DNA of 7,482 nucleotides, from the NCBI GenBank assembly GCA_900555555.1, contig USLK01000013.1, positions 1 through 7,482 on the forward strand. Direction: 5' to 3'. The stretch comes from an uncultured Collinsella sp. (GTDB taxonomy: Bacteria > Actinomycetota > Coriobacteriia > Coriobacteriales > Coriobacteriaceae). How positions within the stretch are numbered: the first letter of the stretch is position 1; each line of letters opens with the position of its first letter. The notes below the pieces were generated by a model. The model made no database searches, was not told where the DNA came from, and saw only the letters and a program-made list of their open reading frames with translations. The translations under genes and the position numbers were made by a program. This document shows, in pieces, positions 1 to 5,499 of this stretch.

Positions 1-53
1 GCGCGGCGACCCGCCCCTGCGGGGAATCGCACCCCGGCAGGCTGCGGGATTTG

Positions 54-105
54 AAAGCCCGGGCACCAACGGCGCAATCGGAGCGCCGCGAGGGCCCGGG
101 TTTTT
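54..105 (+). terminator. Rho-independent terminator with a nested stem
   Basis: Positions 58-64 (CCCGGGC) pair with 94-100 (GCCCGGG). The stem extends through a G-T pair and three A-T pairs, and a T-run occupies 101-105. Inside the loop a second perfect stem, CGGCGC/GCGCCG, lies at 70-75/83-88. It would terminate transcription entering from the left edge. One forward reading frame from base 1 stops at 52-54, just before it, so the first 54 bases could be the tail of an upstream gene. No protein family can be recognised from 17 codons. Confidence 0.7.
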
Positions 106-165
106 CCATTCATGGAGGTTGTGATCCGCCCTCCCGTTGCCTTGCGCAACAGCTCCGGGAGACCG

Positions 166-219
166 CCTTCCCGAACTGATAGCAGGGGCGGCGGCACCCC
201 TGCTATCAGTTCGGGAAGG
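166..219. repeat. 23-bp perfect inverted repeat (hairpin A), loop CGGCGGCA
   Basis: The arms 166-188 and 197-219 are exact reverse complements over 23 bases and enclose the 8-nt loop CGGCGGCA (189-196). Past a 4-nt bulge, GAG 159-161 can pair with CTC 220-222. No T-run follows on either strand, so it is not a standard terminator. The same loop recurs in hairpin B at 476-512. Confidence 0.9.
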
Positions 220-253
220 CTCTCGCACCGCTTGAAAGCAGTGCTCGCCGACC

Positions 254-293
254 AAGGTCGCTCTTCGAGTTGCAAGGTCGCTCTTCGAGTTGC
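254..293. repeat. 20-bp tandem duplication
   Basis: The unit AAGGTCGCTCTTCGAGTTGC occurs twice head to tail at 254-273 and 274-293 with no mismatch, and AAG follows. The inner 13-mer CGCTCTTCGAGTT occurs a third time inside the mobC coding sequence at 711-723. Two exact adjacent copies could be iteron-like protein binding sites or a recent slippage duplication. Confidence 0.9.
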
Positions 294-406
294 AAGATGT
301 AGGAAGTGTGGCCACAAACGCGGTAAAACCGCATTTGAACCACCCTTCCATCTTGCTTTCGGACGGCTTTAGGAGCCTACCCGAAAGGGGGTTCTCGACC
401 GATAAT

Positions 407-430
407 CAGGTACCTAAAGATAGGGACCTG
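407..430. repeat. Inverted repeat (hairpin)
   Basis: CAGGT 407-411 pairs with ACCTG 426-430. After an A/G mismatch, CCTA 413-416 pairs with TAGG 421-424 around the loop AAGA. It is one of a run of three hairpins before mobC. Confidence 0.6.
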
Positions 431-448
431 ACCACCGTTCTCCAACCA

Positions 449-468
449 GCGAAAAGGCGGCTTTTCGC
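449..468. repeat. 8-bp perfect inverted repeat (hairpin)
   Basis: GCGAAAAG 449-456 pairs with CTTTTCGC 461-468 around the loop GCGG. The plus strand has no U-tract after it, so a terminator is unlikely. It lies 8 bases before hairpin B. Confidence 0.65.
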
Positions 469-475
469 AATCCCA

Positions 476-512
476 GAACTTGGAAACGGCGGCGGCACCG
501 TTTCAGAAGTTC
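476..512. repeat. Hairpin B, same CGGCGGCA loop as hairpin A, just before mobC
   Basis: GAACTT 476-481 pairs with AAGTTC 507-512. After a small internal loop, GAAACGG 483-489 pairs with CCGTTTC 498-504. The loop CGGCGGCA (490-497) is identical to that of hairpin A. Both hairpins also have GAACT in the left arm and AGTTC in the right arm, at similar distances from the loop, while the other stem bases differ. The base of this hairpin ends 12 nt before the mobC ribosome binding site, so it could affect mobC translation if transcribed. Confidence 0.85.
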
Positions 513-538
513 CGTTTTATGAAAGTGAGGACAAGCGA

Positions 539-946
539 TTGGAGAATAGAGAGATATGGCTGAAAGTCCGAGTGACAGACAAGGAGAGGCAAATCCTGAA
601 ACGCAAAGCCAAGAAAGTCGGCCTCACCGTTTCCGATTTCGTGCGCAGCTCGCTCATCCACTCGGACAACCTGACCATCACCGTCATCGACACCTCGGTT
701 CTCAGCAAGACGCTCTTCGAGTTACACAAGCACGGTGTGAACCTGAACCAGCTCATGAAGTTCTGCAACACCTACGGACTCGATGCCTTCAACGAGAACT
801 ATGTCATCCCGACTCTTGAGAATGAGCGGACCGTGTTCTTGCAAACGAAGGCGGCGCTCTCATCTCTTGAGGAGGAGGCGCGTAGGGGAAACGTCGTAGT
901 CAATTTGGGGATGGGCGACGATATAGAAGAGGGTGATTCAGAATGA
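539..946 (+). CDS. mobC: MobC-like relaxosome accessory protein (ribbon-helix-helix)
   Basis: This 135-residue protein looks like the MobC family, which binds near oriT and helps the relaxase open the DNA for mobilization. Residues 6-13 (IWLKVRVT) fit the RHH beta strand. Residues 14-28 and 30-40 fit the two helices that follow, the second with TVSDFVRSSL. Residues 55-77 carry the MobC-type segment ELHKHGVNLNQLMKF. The C-terminus is acidic. I chose the TTG at 539 because AGTGAGGA (525-532) gives a well-spaced ribosome binding site and families of this type begin just before the beta strand. The frame is open further upstream, to a TTG at 290, but that part runs through hairpins and repeats and is probably not translated. 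An ATG overlaps the stop (943-946) as if coupled to a relaxase gene, but that frame closes after four codons. The fold assignment is good; the activity is inferred. Confidence 0.8.
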   Translation: MENREIWLKVRVTDKERQILKRKAKKVGLTVSDFVRSSLIHSDNLTITVIDTSVLSKTLFELHKHGVNLNQLMKFCNTYGLDAFNENYVIPTLENERTVFLQTKAALSSLEEEARRGNVVVNLGMGDDIEEGDSE

Positions 947-1106
947 CCGCCACCTGATGGTGGACGGTTATTGGCTTGACACATGGGAGCGCCGGTTGAT
1001 CCGGGCAAAGACCTTCGTGAATGACGCTCCCGTGTGCAGCTGCCCTCACTCGTTGTTCTGCGTGAACAGTTCCGCCACGCCGCTGACGTCTTGGGTGTCG
1101 GTGTAG
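933..1106 (+). CDS. Short unidentified frame after mobC, possibly a gene remnant
   Basis: A GTG at 933 inside the mobC end, or an ATG at 957, opens a frame of at most 57 codons that stops at 1104-1106 inside the convergent integrase gene. The first 34 residues look protein-like, with GYWLDTWERRLIRAKTF near the start. The rest lies antisense to the integrase and looks like a shadow. GAAGAGG precedes the GTG closely. I do not recognise a family. It may be the 5' stub of whatever once followed mobC, cut where the integrase end was joined, or it may be chance. Confidence 0.25.
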   Translation: MIQNDRHLMVDGYWLDTWERRLIRAKTFVNDAPVCSCPHSLFCVNSSATPLTSWVSV

Positions 1107-2266
1107 TATCTCCGTGCGGTTTCCGGGTCGTGTCCGAAGAGGGCGGCGCGCATCTCAATCGGCACGCCCTTGTTCCGTGCGATGGTGTGGAGTGTGGAAC
1201 GCCAGACATGCGACCGGGCGTGGGATAGCAATTCGATTCCGCATTCCTTGGCCATCTGCTCGTAGAGCGAGCGAACTGCCTTCGAACAGTTCGACTTATC
1301 CCACTCGCGCCATGGGTCATCTGCGGCAGGGGAGGGGAAGACGAGGCCTCGGTCTGCAAAGGCCTCGCGCCTGCGCAGGAGCATCGAGACCACCCGAGGC
1401 TCAAGCACGGGGACGATGCGCCCCCTGTGCGTCTTGCTTGCCTCATCGGTTACCTCGACCGTGGAGCAGTCCTGACCGACCTCATGCCACGTGAGCGCCC
1501 GCGCCTCACCGACGCGAAGCCCCGTGGCGGCTTGCAGGGCGGTCATCTCTACAATCGAACGGCGGACGTTGGAAAGCTGGCGGCGCGAGTATTTCCCGCG
1601 AACCTGTGTGCTTTCGTCAAGGATTGACTGCCAGTCATCTGAGAGAAGCCAGTCCAGCGCTCTTCTCCACTCGCTTTCCGTGAGGCCCTTTCCACCGTCA
1701 GGCTTATTGCTCGCTTTGTGCTCGGGCAGGTCGAACGACAATCCGGCTATGGGGTTGGACGCCAGCACTCCGGACAGTATGAGGGGCTGTATGACCCACT
1801 TGTTGACGACCTTTCGAACCTGTCTAGCCGTGGCCGTCCCGTGCTTTTGGGCAATCGCGGACAGCGCTTTGCCGAAGTTGCCGGCGCGGAGAGCGTCAGC
1901 AATCGGGTATTTCCCGAGCGCCTCGGAGGCTATCGAGAGGCATAGGACGTAGCGCTCTCGGGTCGTATCGCGGATTCTGGGGCTTTCCTTTACGGCTTTC
2001 ATTGCTTCGAATTTGACGTAATCCCCAAATAGGTCGGAGCTACGCCAGCTGTTCTGCTGCCCAAAGGTCGCTTTCAAATCCTCTGCCTGACGGCGGGCTT
2101 TCGCCCTCAGCTCCCCTTTGGTCATCTTCCCGCGCGTGTCGCGCCTCAGGGTCAACCCGTCTGGGAGACGTATGCTCCACTTCATGCGGTAGCCGCCCCG
2201 TGGGTCGGGATTGATTTGAGCGCTGTCGATTGTGTCTTGGCCCGGTTGGAGTTCGTTTCTCGGCAT
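1046..2266 (-). CDS. int: Tyrosine recombinase/integrase of the mobilizable element
   Basis: This 406-residue site-specific recombinase should integrate and excise the element at the tRNA site at 2418-2456. The N-terminal 75 residues are probably the arm-binding part. About 80-180 is the SAM-like core-binding domain, and 195-400 is the catalytic domain. The active site appears complete: Arg251 in ATGLRVGEA, Lys278 in EASKTHRGR, His353 and Arg356 in SHVWRST, His379 in LFGHD, and nucleophile Tyr388 in RRYYTD, nine residues after His379. The ATG at 2266 has only a weak GGGTG site upstream. A TTG at 2356 would add 30 residues but runs through the repeat region and is less likely. The gene reads away from the attachment site and converges on mobC, with about 100 bases between the two ends. 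The length is normal for the family and no disruption is seen. Confidence 0.93.
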   Translation of the reverse strand: MPRNELQPGQDTIDSAQINPDPRGGYRMKWSIRLPDGLTLRRDTRGKMTKGELRAKARRQAEDLKATFGQQNSWRSSDLFGDYVKFEAMKAVKESPRIRDTTRERYVLCLSIASEALGKYPIADALRAGNFGKALSAIAQKHGTATARQVRKVVNKWVIQPLILSGVLASNPIAGLSFDLPEHKASNKPDGGKGLTESEWRRALDWLLSDDWQSILDESTQVRGKYSRRQLSNVRRSIVEMTALQAATGLRVGEARALTWHEVGQDCSTVEVTDEASKTHRGRIVPVLEPRVVSMLLRRREAFADRGLVFPSPAADDPWREWDKSNCSKAVRSLYEQMAKECGIELLSHARSHVWRSTLHTIARNKGVPIEMRAALFGHDPETARRYYTDTQDVSGVAELFTQNNE

Positions 2267-2268
2267 CT

Positions 2269-2417
2269 TGTCACCCGCTCGCGTAAAAGTGTCCCTACTA
2301 TTGTCCCTACTCTCAAAGGGAAACAGAGTGATTAGAATAGTAACAGCAGGAAACAATTACGCAATCTAACTGCTAAAACTTTACTATTAAACCTAGTGAG
2401 AAATATAGCACAACAAT
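2269..2417. promoter_or_regulatory. AT-rich integrase upstream/attachment arm region with direct repeats
   Basis: This stretch is far richer in A+T than its surroundings and lies between the integrase start and the tRNA fragment. TGTCCCTACT occurs twice at 2290-2299 and 2302-2311, one repeat every 12 bases, which would suit arm-type integrase sites or a repressor. AATAGTAA (2336-2343) is inverted as TTACTATT (2381-2388). On the minus strand TTGTGC and TTTAAT, 16 bases apart, could form a weak promoter for int. The role is inferred from position. Confidence 0.5.
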
Positions 2418-2456
2418 ACCCGGAGGTCGTAGGTTCAAATCCTGCCCCCGCGACCA
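2418..2456 (+). other. Attachment site: 3' fragment of a tRNA, most like tRNA-fMet
   Basis: The fragment holds the anticodon-stem 3' strand CCCGG (2419-2423), variable bases AGGTC, T-stem GTAGG/CCTGC around loop TTCAAAT (2434-2440), acceptor strand CCCCGCG (2446-2452), discriminator A and CCA (2454-2456). ACCCGGAGGTC plus an acceptor partner of CGCGGGG fits bacterial initiator tRNA best. The 5' half is missing: the sequence before 2418 is AT-rich and does not form the other arms, so it is not a functional tRNA. A 3' tRNA fragment beside an integrase start is the usual mark of an element end. The intact gene should lie left of the window. Base 72 is G here, whereas initiators usually have a 1-72 mismatch. 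Confidence 0.82.
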
Positions 2457-2463
2457 AAATTTC

Positions 2464-2493
2464 AGCCCTGAACTGGTAAAACGGTTCAGGGCT
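2464..2493 (+). terminator. Terminator originally belonging to the target tRNA gene
   Basis: AGCCCTGAACTG (2464-2475) pairs with CGGTTCAGGGCT (2482-2493), twelve pairs including one G-T, around the loop GTAAAA. TTTTT follows at 2493-2497. It sits 8 bases after the CCA of the tRNA fragment. The simplest reading is that this was the native terminator of the tRNA gene, now separated from it by the inserted element. Confidence 0.85.
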
Positions 2494-2550
2494 TTTTCGT
2501 TGCCTTGGGGCAAAAATGCCCAAAGTAATCTGTATGGTAATATGTATGAG

Positions 2551-2575
2551 GGCGAATCCTCAGAGCAAGTGCAAC
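2551..2575 (+). repeat. IS30 left terminal inverted repeat
   Basis: It begins GGCGAATCCTCA and matches the reverse complement of 3626-3650 at 21 of 25 positions. It contains the transposase stop codon (TCA at 2560-2562). Confidence 0.85.
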
Positions 2576-3552
2576 GACTGGCGGTGGTAGGCCTCCCAGG
2601 GGCACTTCCACTTGAGACGCTTGCGTGGTCTCCGGTTGAGTGAATCGTACACCTCCCGCACCTCGCTGTCGCCGGCATCGTCGAGGCTCTCGCCCTTCGG
2701 GAACCAGTTCCTGAGAAGGCCATTGGTGTTCTCGTCGGTGCCCCGCTCCCATGGATGGCGGGGATGGCAGAAGCAGGCCGGCGCTCCCAGCGCCTCCTGG
2801 AGGCCCTCTGCATCCGAGAACTCCTTGCCCCTGTCGAGAGTGACGGTATGGACGGCCTCTCCCCCGGGCGCCCTCTCCGTGGCCTCGCTGGCCTCGGCAT
2901 GGGCCTTCCTGGCGGCCTTGCCGCCGACAAGGTGCCCGCTCATCCTGCCGACCCGGGTGACGAGGCATGCACCGCCCTGCCCGCCGGCGACCGTATCGCC
3001 TTCCCAGTCGCCCGTCCGGCTCCTGGACGATGCCCCCTCCGGCCTCTCGGAGATGTCATGGGTTACGCGCACCCTGCCCCTGCGCTCCCGGCCTCCCTTC
3101 CCGTGCCCGCGCTTTTCATGGTGCCTGAGCAGCCTTGCGGCCCTCCTGTGCCCCGGAAGCCCGCAGTCCGGGGATCCCGACCCCACGGCACGGTGGATGG
3201 CGGAACCGCTCACGGCGAGGCCGCGCCGCTCCTCCGAGACGCGGCCCGATATCTCCTCCGGGGACCAGCGCTCGTCCCGCATGGGCCCCACGGCCGGCGA
3301 GCGCCTCTCGGGTTCGTCCATGAGCCTGGGGCGCCTGCGGCGCAGCCTCCTCCCGTCCGCCTTCCTCTGTGCCGCAGGGCGCGCGATAGCGGCGCCCTGC
3401 GGGGCCCTGCCAGCCGTTCCGCCTGATCTCGCGGGATATGGCCGGCTTGTCCCTGTGGAGCTCCCTCGCTATCCGGCCGACCCCCCATGGCCCTTCCAGC
3501 GGACCATGATGTCCTCGCGCTCCGCGATGCTAAGATGGCTGTAGCCGTCCAT
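2560..3552 (-). pseudogene. IS30-family transposase, frameshifted in the N-terminal DNA-binding region
   Basis: The start is an ATG at 3552 with TGGAGG close upstream. The first frame gives MDGYSHLSIAERED but ends at a TAG (3469-3471). The expected helix-turn-helix (GRIARELHRDKPAISREIRRN) continues in another frame after a run of six G (3481-3486). The original frame resumes around 3377-3390 with AAQRKADGRR and stays open to the end. The two indels cancel but leave a stop between them. The last 253 residues, from the Met at 3321, keep WSPEEISGR, then DWEGDT (Asp109), TLDRGKEF (Asp163) and GTDENTNGLLRNWFPKG (Glu197). That is a DDE triad with the 33-residue D-E gap of IS30, and the C-terminus reads LNRRPRKRLKW. 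A catalytic fragment could still be made, but normal end recognition is probably lost. Programmed frameshifting or sequencing error in the homopolymers is not excluded. Confidence 0.85.
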
Positions 3553-3625
3553 GGTGCCTCCAATGATGCATGTCTCCGCAAGCATCATCATAGGTCGCGC
3601 CTGGGCGGCTGCCTCGTAATATCCT

Positions 3626-3650
3626 GTTGCACTCGGAGTGAGGATTCGCC
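3626..3650 (-). repeat. IS30 right terminal inverted repeat
   Basis: Read on the minus strand it begins GGCGAATCCTCA and ends AGTGCAAC, as in the left repeat. It lies about 75 bases upstream of the transposase start, as expected for the promoter-proximal end. Confidence 0.85.
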
Positions 3651-3824
3651 ACGTATAAATCATATTGCTGCACAGATTTTGATTCACCTGACATTCTTCC
3701 ATCGTACACAGCTAGATGACCCCGCCAGATAACCCTGAATCACGTCTCATGTGACTCACTTTTTGACAAGTCCTCTGCATCGCCCTTGATAAGAAATTCG
3801 AAGAGGTCTTCTACTTCTAATGAC
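3651..3824. other. Intergenic stretch without a gene
   Basis: This less GC-rich stretch lies between the insertion sequence and the stop of the DUF523 gene. No open frame with a ribosome binding site is seen. A weak imperfect hairpin at 3736-3757 is followed by CTTTTTG and could act as a poor plus-strand terminator. I see no strong terminator for the DUF523 gene on the minus strand. Confidence 0.5.
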
Positions 3825-4277
3825 CTAATCAAGCACGTCATCTAAATCGGAAGAGTCTACCAGGCGCACGCCCGCCGCCGCGAGCGCTTGGGCGAACAGG
3901 CCTTGCCCCGGAATAAGCGTCCCCGTGAAGGTGCCATCATAGACTTGATGAACGCCGCAGCTGGGACTCCGGGGCTGTAGAACTGCCGCCGCAAGCTCCC
4001 CCGCCTCGATCGCCGGCGCAAGCCGCGCCATCTCGGCGGCGACGCCCGCCCGATACGCGGTATCTACGCTTTCGCCAAGATTGTTGACAACCTCACCGCC
4101 CACGATCTCCGCGGGCGGGCGAGGCGTGGGCAGACCGCCCGCCACCTCGGGGCACACAGGGATCACCTCGATATCAGGACGGGCATGCAGCACCTCCAAC
4201 AGGCGCTCACAGCGGTTGTTGCCCCCGCTGTATTTGCAATTCTCGCCCAGCAGGCAAGCGCTCACCGCGACCTTCAT
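3825..4277 (-). CDS. DUF523 family protein, TudS-like iron-sulfur desulfurase
   Basis: This 150-residue cytosolic protein is full length for the DUF523 family (E. coli YbbK-type). One studied branch, TudS, uses a [4Fe-4S] cluster to desulfurate 2-thiouracil. The family signatures are present: SACLLGENCKYSGGNN at 7-21 (Cys8, Cys14), PVCPEVAGGLPTPRPPAEI at 40-58 (Cys42), and PRSPSCG at 102-108 (Cys107). Cys8, Cys42 and Cys107 are the likely cluster ligands. The ATG at 4277 is preceded by AGAAAGGT at a suitable distance. The gene is divergent from the alcohol dehydrogenase gene across 126 bases, so the two may share a control region, but no joint role is known to me. The family assignment is secure; the substrate is not. 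Confidence 0.9.
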   Translation of the reverse strand: MKVAVSACLLGENCKYSGGNNRCERLLEVLHARPDIEVIPVCPEVAGGLPTPRPPAEIVGGEVVNNLGESVDTAYRAGVAAEMARLAPAIEAGELAAAVLQPRSPSCGVHQVYDGTFTGTLIPGQGLFAQALAAAGVRLVDSSDLDDVLD

Positions 4278-4403
4278 GACAGCTACCTTTCTTCCCGGAA
4301 CGGAAATCTCACGTTAACACTCTTTTTCCGATTTCGAGACCGAGCGCCGCGTGCGAACACCGTCCTAGAATGTCGCAAACTGCAAATCGTCAAGGAGGGT
4401 CAT
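4278..4403. promoter_or_regulatory. Divergent promoter region between DUF523 and alcohol dehydrogenase genes
   Basis: These 126 bases carry both 5' ends. For the plus-strand gene, TAGAAT (4366-4371) is a fair -10 box, but no clear -35 is seen. AAGGAGGGT (4392-4400) is a strong ribosome binding site that decides the ATG at 4404 over upstream in-frame starts. For the minus-strand gene only AGAAAGGT, close to the start, stands out. No clear operator or riboswitch is recognised. Confidence 0.5.
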
Positions 4404-5492
4404 ATGCGCACCATTCAAATGAGCAGCTATACCGTTGGCGAGGATTGCTTCGAGGCGATCCCCGCCGTTCTCGCGCCTTACCAGGCCAAGTCCGTCGTCT
4501 TGGTGGGCGGTCGCCGAGCCCTTGCCGCCGCCGCACCGGGCATCCGCGCGGCACTCGACAGCACCGACGTGCAGATCCTCGACGAGATCGTCTACGGCAC
4601 CGACTCCACCCAGTCCGCCATCGACGCCCTTGTGAACACCGAGGCGTTCCGTGCGGCCGACATCGCCTTCGCGATCGGCGGGGGCAAGGCGATCGACACG
4701 GTGAAGACCGCTGCCAAGGAGCTCGACAAGACCGTCTTCTCCGTTCCGACCATCTGCTCGAACTGCTCGAGCGCCACCGCCATCGCCGTGGTCTACAACG
4801 ACGACCACTCGCTCAAGGGGTACGCCTATCCCGATGCGCCCGCGCACATCTTTATCAACCCCGCCATCATCGCAGCCGCACCCGAGGAGTATTTCTGGGC
4901 GGGCATCGGCGACGCGCTCTCCAAGCAGCCCGAGGTCGAATACGCCACAAGCGCGGCCGAGCTCACGCACACCGGGACGCTGGGCCTCACGCTCGCCCAC
5001 ACCTGCACCGGACCCCTCATAACCTACGGCGAGCGGGGCCTCGCCGACGTCCGCGCCGACCGATCGAGCGAGGCGATCCGACAGATCGCACTCGATATCG
5101 TGGTGAACACGGGCTACGTCTCCAACCTCACCAACCAGCCCGACTTCTACTACAACTCCTCGTTGGCCCACGCCTTCTACAACGCCACGACCGGCATCCC
5201 GCGCCCCGGGCGCACGCACCTGCACGGAGAGGTCGTGAGCTTCGGCGTGCTCGTGCTGTTCGCTTACACGGGCGACACCGCGCAACTGGCGCGCTACGCC
5301 GCCTTCAACAAGAAGCTCGGTCTTCCCGTCACTCTTGCCGAGCTCGACCTCGACGAGAGCCACCTACAGCGCATCGCCGAGCTGGCCCAGAACACGAACG
5401 AGTGGAAGCAGGCGAATCCCGCCCCGTTCTCGCCCGAGGCGTTCATCGAGGCCATCAAGGCCGCCGACGCCTGTGGCAGAAACCTGAAATAG
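4404..5492 (+). CDS. Iron-containing alcohol dehydrogenase family oxidoreductase (GldA/HcxA-like)
   Basis: This 362-residue enzyme is of the group-III metal-dependent alcohol dehydrogenase family, which oxidises or reduces small hydroxy compounds with NAD(P). Residues 1-155 form the dinucleotide-binding half, with VVLVGGRRAL at 31-40 and the glycine motif IGGGKAIDTVK at 91-101. The helical second half supplies the metal site: Asp170 in AGIGD, His256 in SLAHAFYN and His274 in THLHGEVVSFG. These sit as in glycerol dehydrogenase. VPTICSNCSSATAIAVVYND (114-133) resembles the corresponding stretch of E. coli HcxA (YbdH), which is of similar length, so a hydroxycarboxylate or 2-oxoacid substrate is as likely as glycerol. 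The ATG at 4404 follows the strong site AAGGAGGGT; the frame is open further upstream but lies in the promoter region. The gene appears monocistronic with a terminator downstream. Confidence 0.92.
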   Translation: MRTIQMSSYTVGEDCFEAIPAVLAPYQAKSVVLVGGRRALAAAAPGIRAALDSTDVQILDEIVYGTDSTQSAIDALVNTEAFRAADIAFAIGGGKAIDTVKTAAKELDKTVFSVPTICSNCSSATAIAVVYNDDHSLKGYAYPDAPAHIFINPAIIAAAPEEYFWAGIGDALSKQPEVEYATSAAELTHTGTLGLTLAHTCTGPLITYGERGLADVRADRSSEAIRQIALDIVVNTGYVSNLTNQPDFYYNSSLAHAFYNATTGIPRPGRTHLHGEVVSFGVLVLFAYTGDTAQLARYAAFNKKLGLPVTLAELDLDESHLQRIAELAQNTNEWKQANPAPFSPEAFIEAIKAADACGRNLK

Positions 5493-5499
5493 CGCGAGC

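Larger units (their letters stand above)
106..538. other. Hairpin-rich non-coding leader of mobC, candidate oriT/regulatory region
   Basis: I see no convincing gene in these 430 bases. The open frames here have no start with a ribosome binding site, and they run through perfect inverted repeats and a tandem duplication. Inverted repeats found by eye are 131-136/156-161 with an inner 136-140/146-150, then 166-188/197-219, 320-324/328-332, 407-416/421-430, 449-456/461-468, and 476-489/498-512. In mobilizable elements the origin of transfer commonly lies just upstream of mobC and relaxase genes, so this is the best oriT candidate in the window. No known nic consensus was recognised. Confidence 0.5.
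2551..3650 (-). mobile_element. IS30-family insertion sequence, about 1.1 kb
   Basis: The terminal inverted repeats are 2551-2575 and 3626-3650. They match at 21 of 25 positions, with the outer 12 bases (GGCGAATCCTCA) and the inner 8 (AGTGCAAC) identical. The only gene inside is an IS30-type transposase on the minus strand, whose stop codon lies in the left repeat. The flanking triplets GAG and ACG do not match, so no target duplication is apparent with these borders. The exact outer ends could be off by a few bases. The left end is 58 bases past the tRNA terminator. Confidence 0.85.

Noticed and set aside
112..372. 86-codon plus-strand open frame with CRKCGHKR, resembling a zinc-ribbon piece
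   Set aside because: It runs through the perfect 23-bp inverted repeat and the 20-bp tandem duplication, lacks a ribosome binding site and resembles no family as a whole.
106..512. CRISPR array or attC-type integron array
   Set aside because: The repeats are not regularly spaced with unique spacers, and no cas or integron integrase gene is present. The recombinase here is of the tRNA-targeting element type.
290..538. Upstream extension of mobC from a TTG at 290
   Set aside because: The start lies inside the tandem repeat and the stretch consists of hairpins. The TTG at 539 has a proper ribosome binding site and fits the family N-terminus.
2418..2456. A functional tRNA gene
   Set aside because: Only the 3' half from the anticodon stem is present. 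The sequence before it cannot form a D-arm or acceptor 5' strand.
2332..2930. Minus-strand frames with GAGFEPTTSG and RGQDLNLRPPG peptides
   Set aside because: These peptides are the well-known translations of a tRNA T-arm and acceptor end. They mark the att site, not a protein.
2612..3544. Long plus-strand frame (310 codons) across the insertion sequence
   Set aside because: It is antisense to the IS30 transposase, whose motifs are clear on the minus strand. It is a GC-rich shadow.
3736..3765. Hairpin followed by CTTTTTG as a terminator
   Set aside because: The stem is short and mismatched, and no plus-strand gene ends before it.
4365..5363. 332-codon minus-strand frame
   Set aside because: It is antisense to the alcohol dehydrogenase gene, whose catalytic motifs and ribosome binding site are intact. 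The reverse frame is low-complexity Gly/Val/Asp/Arg.
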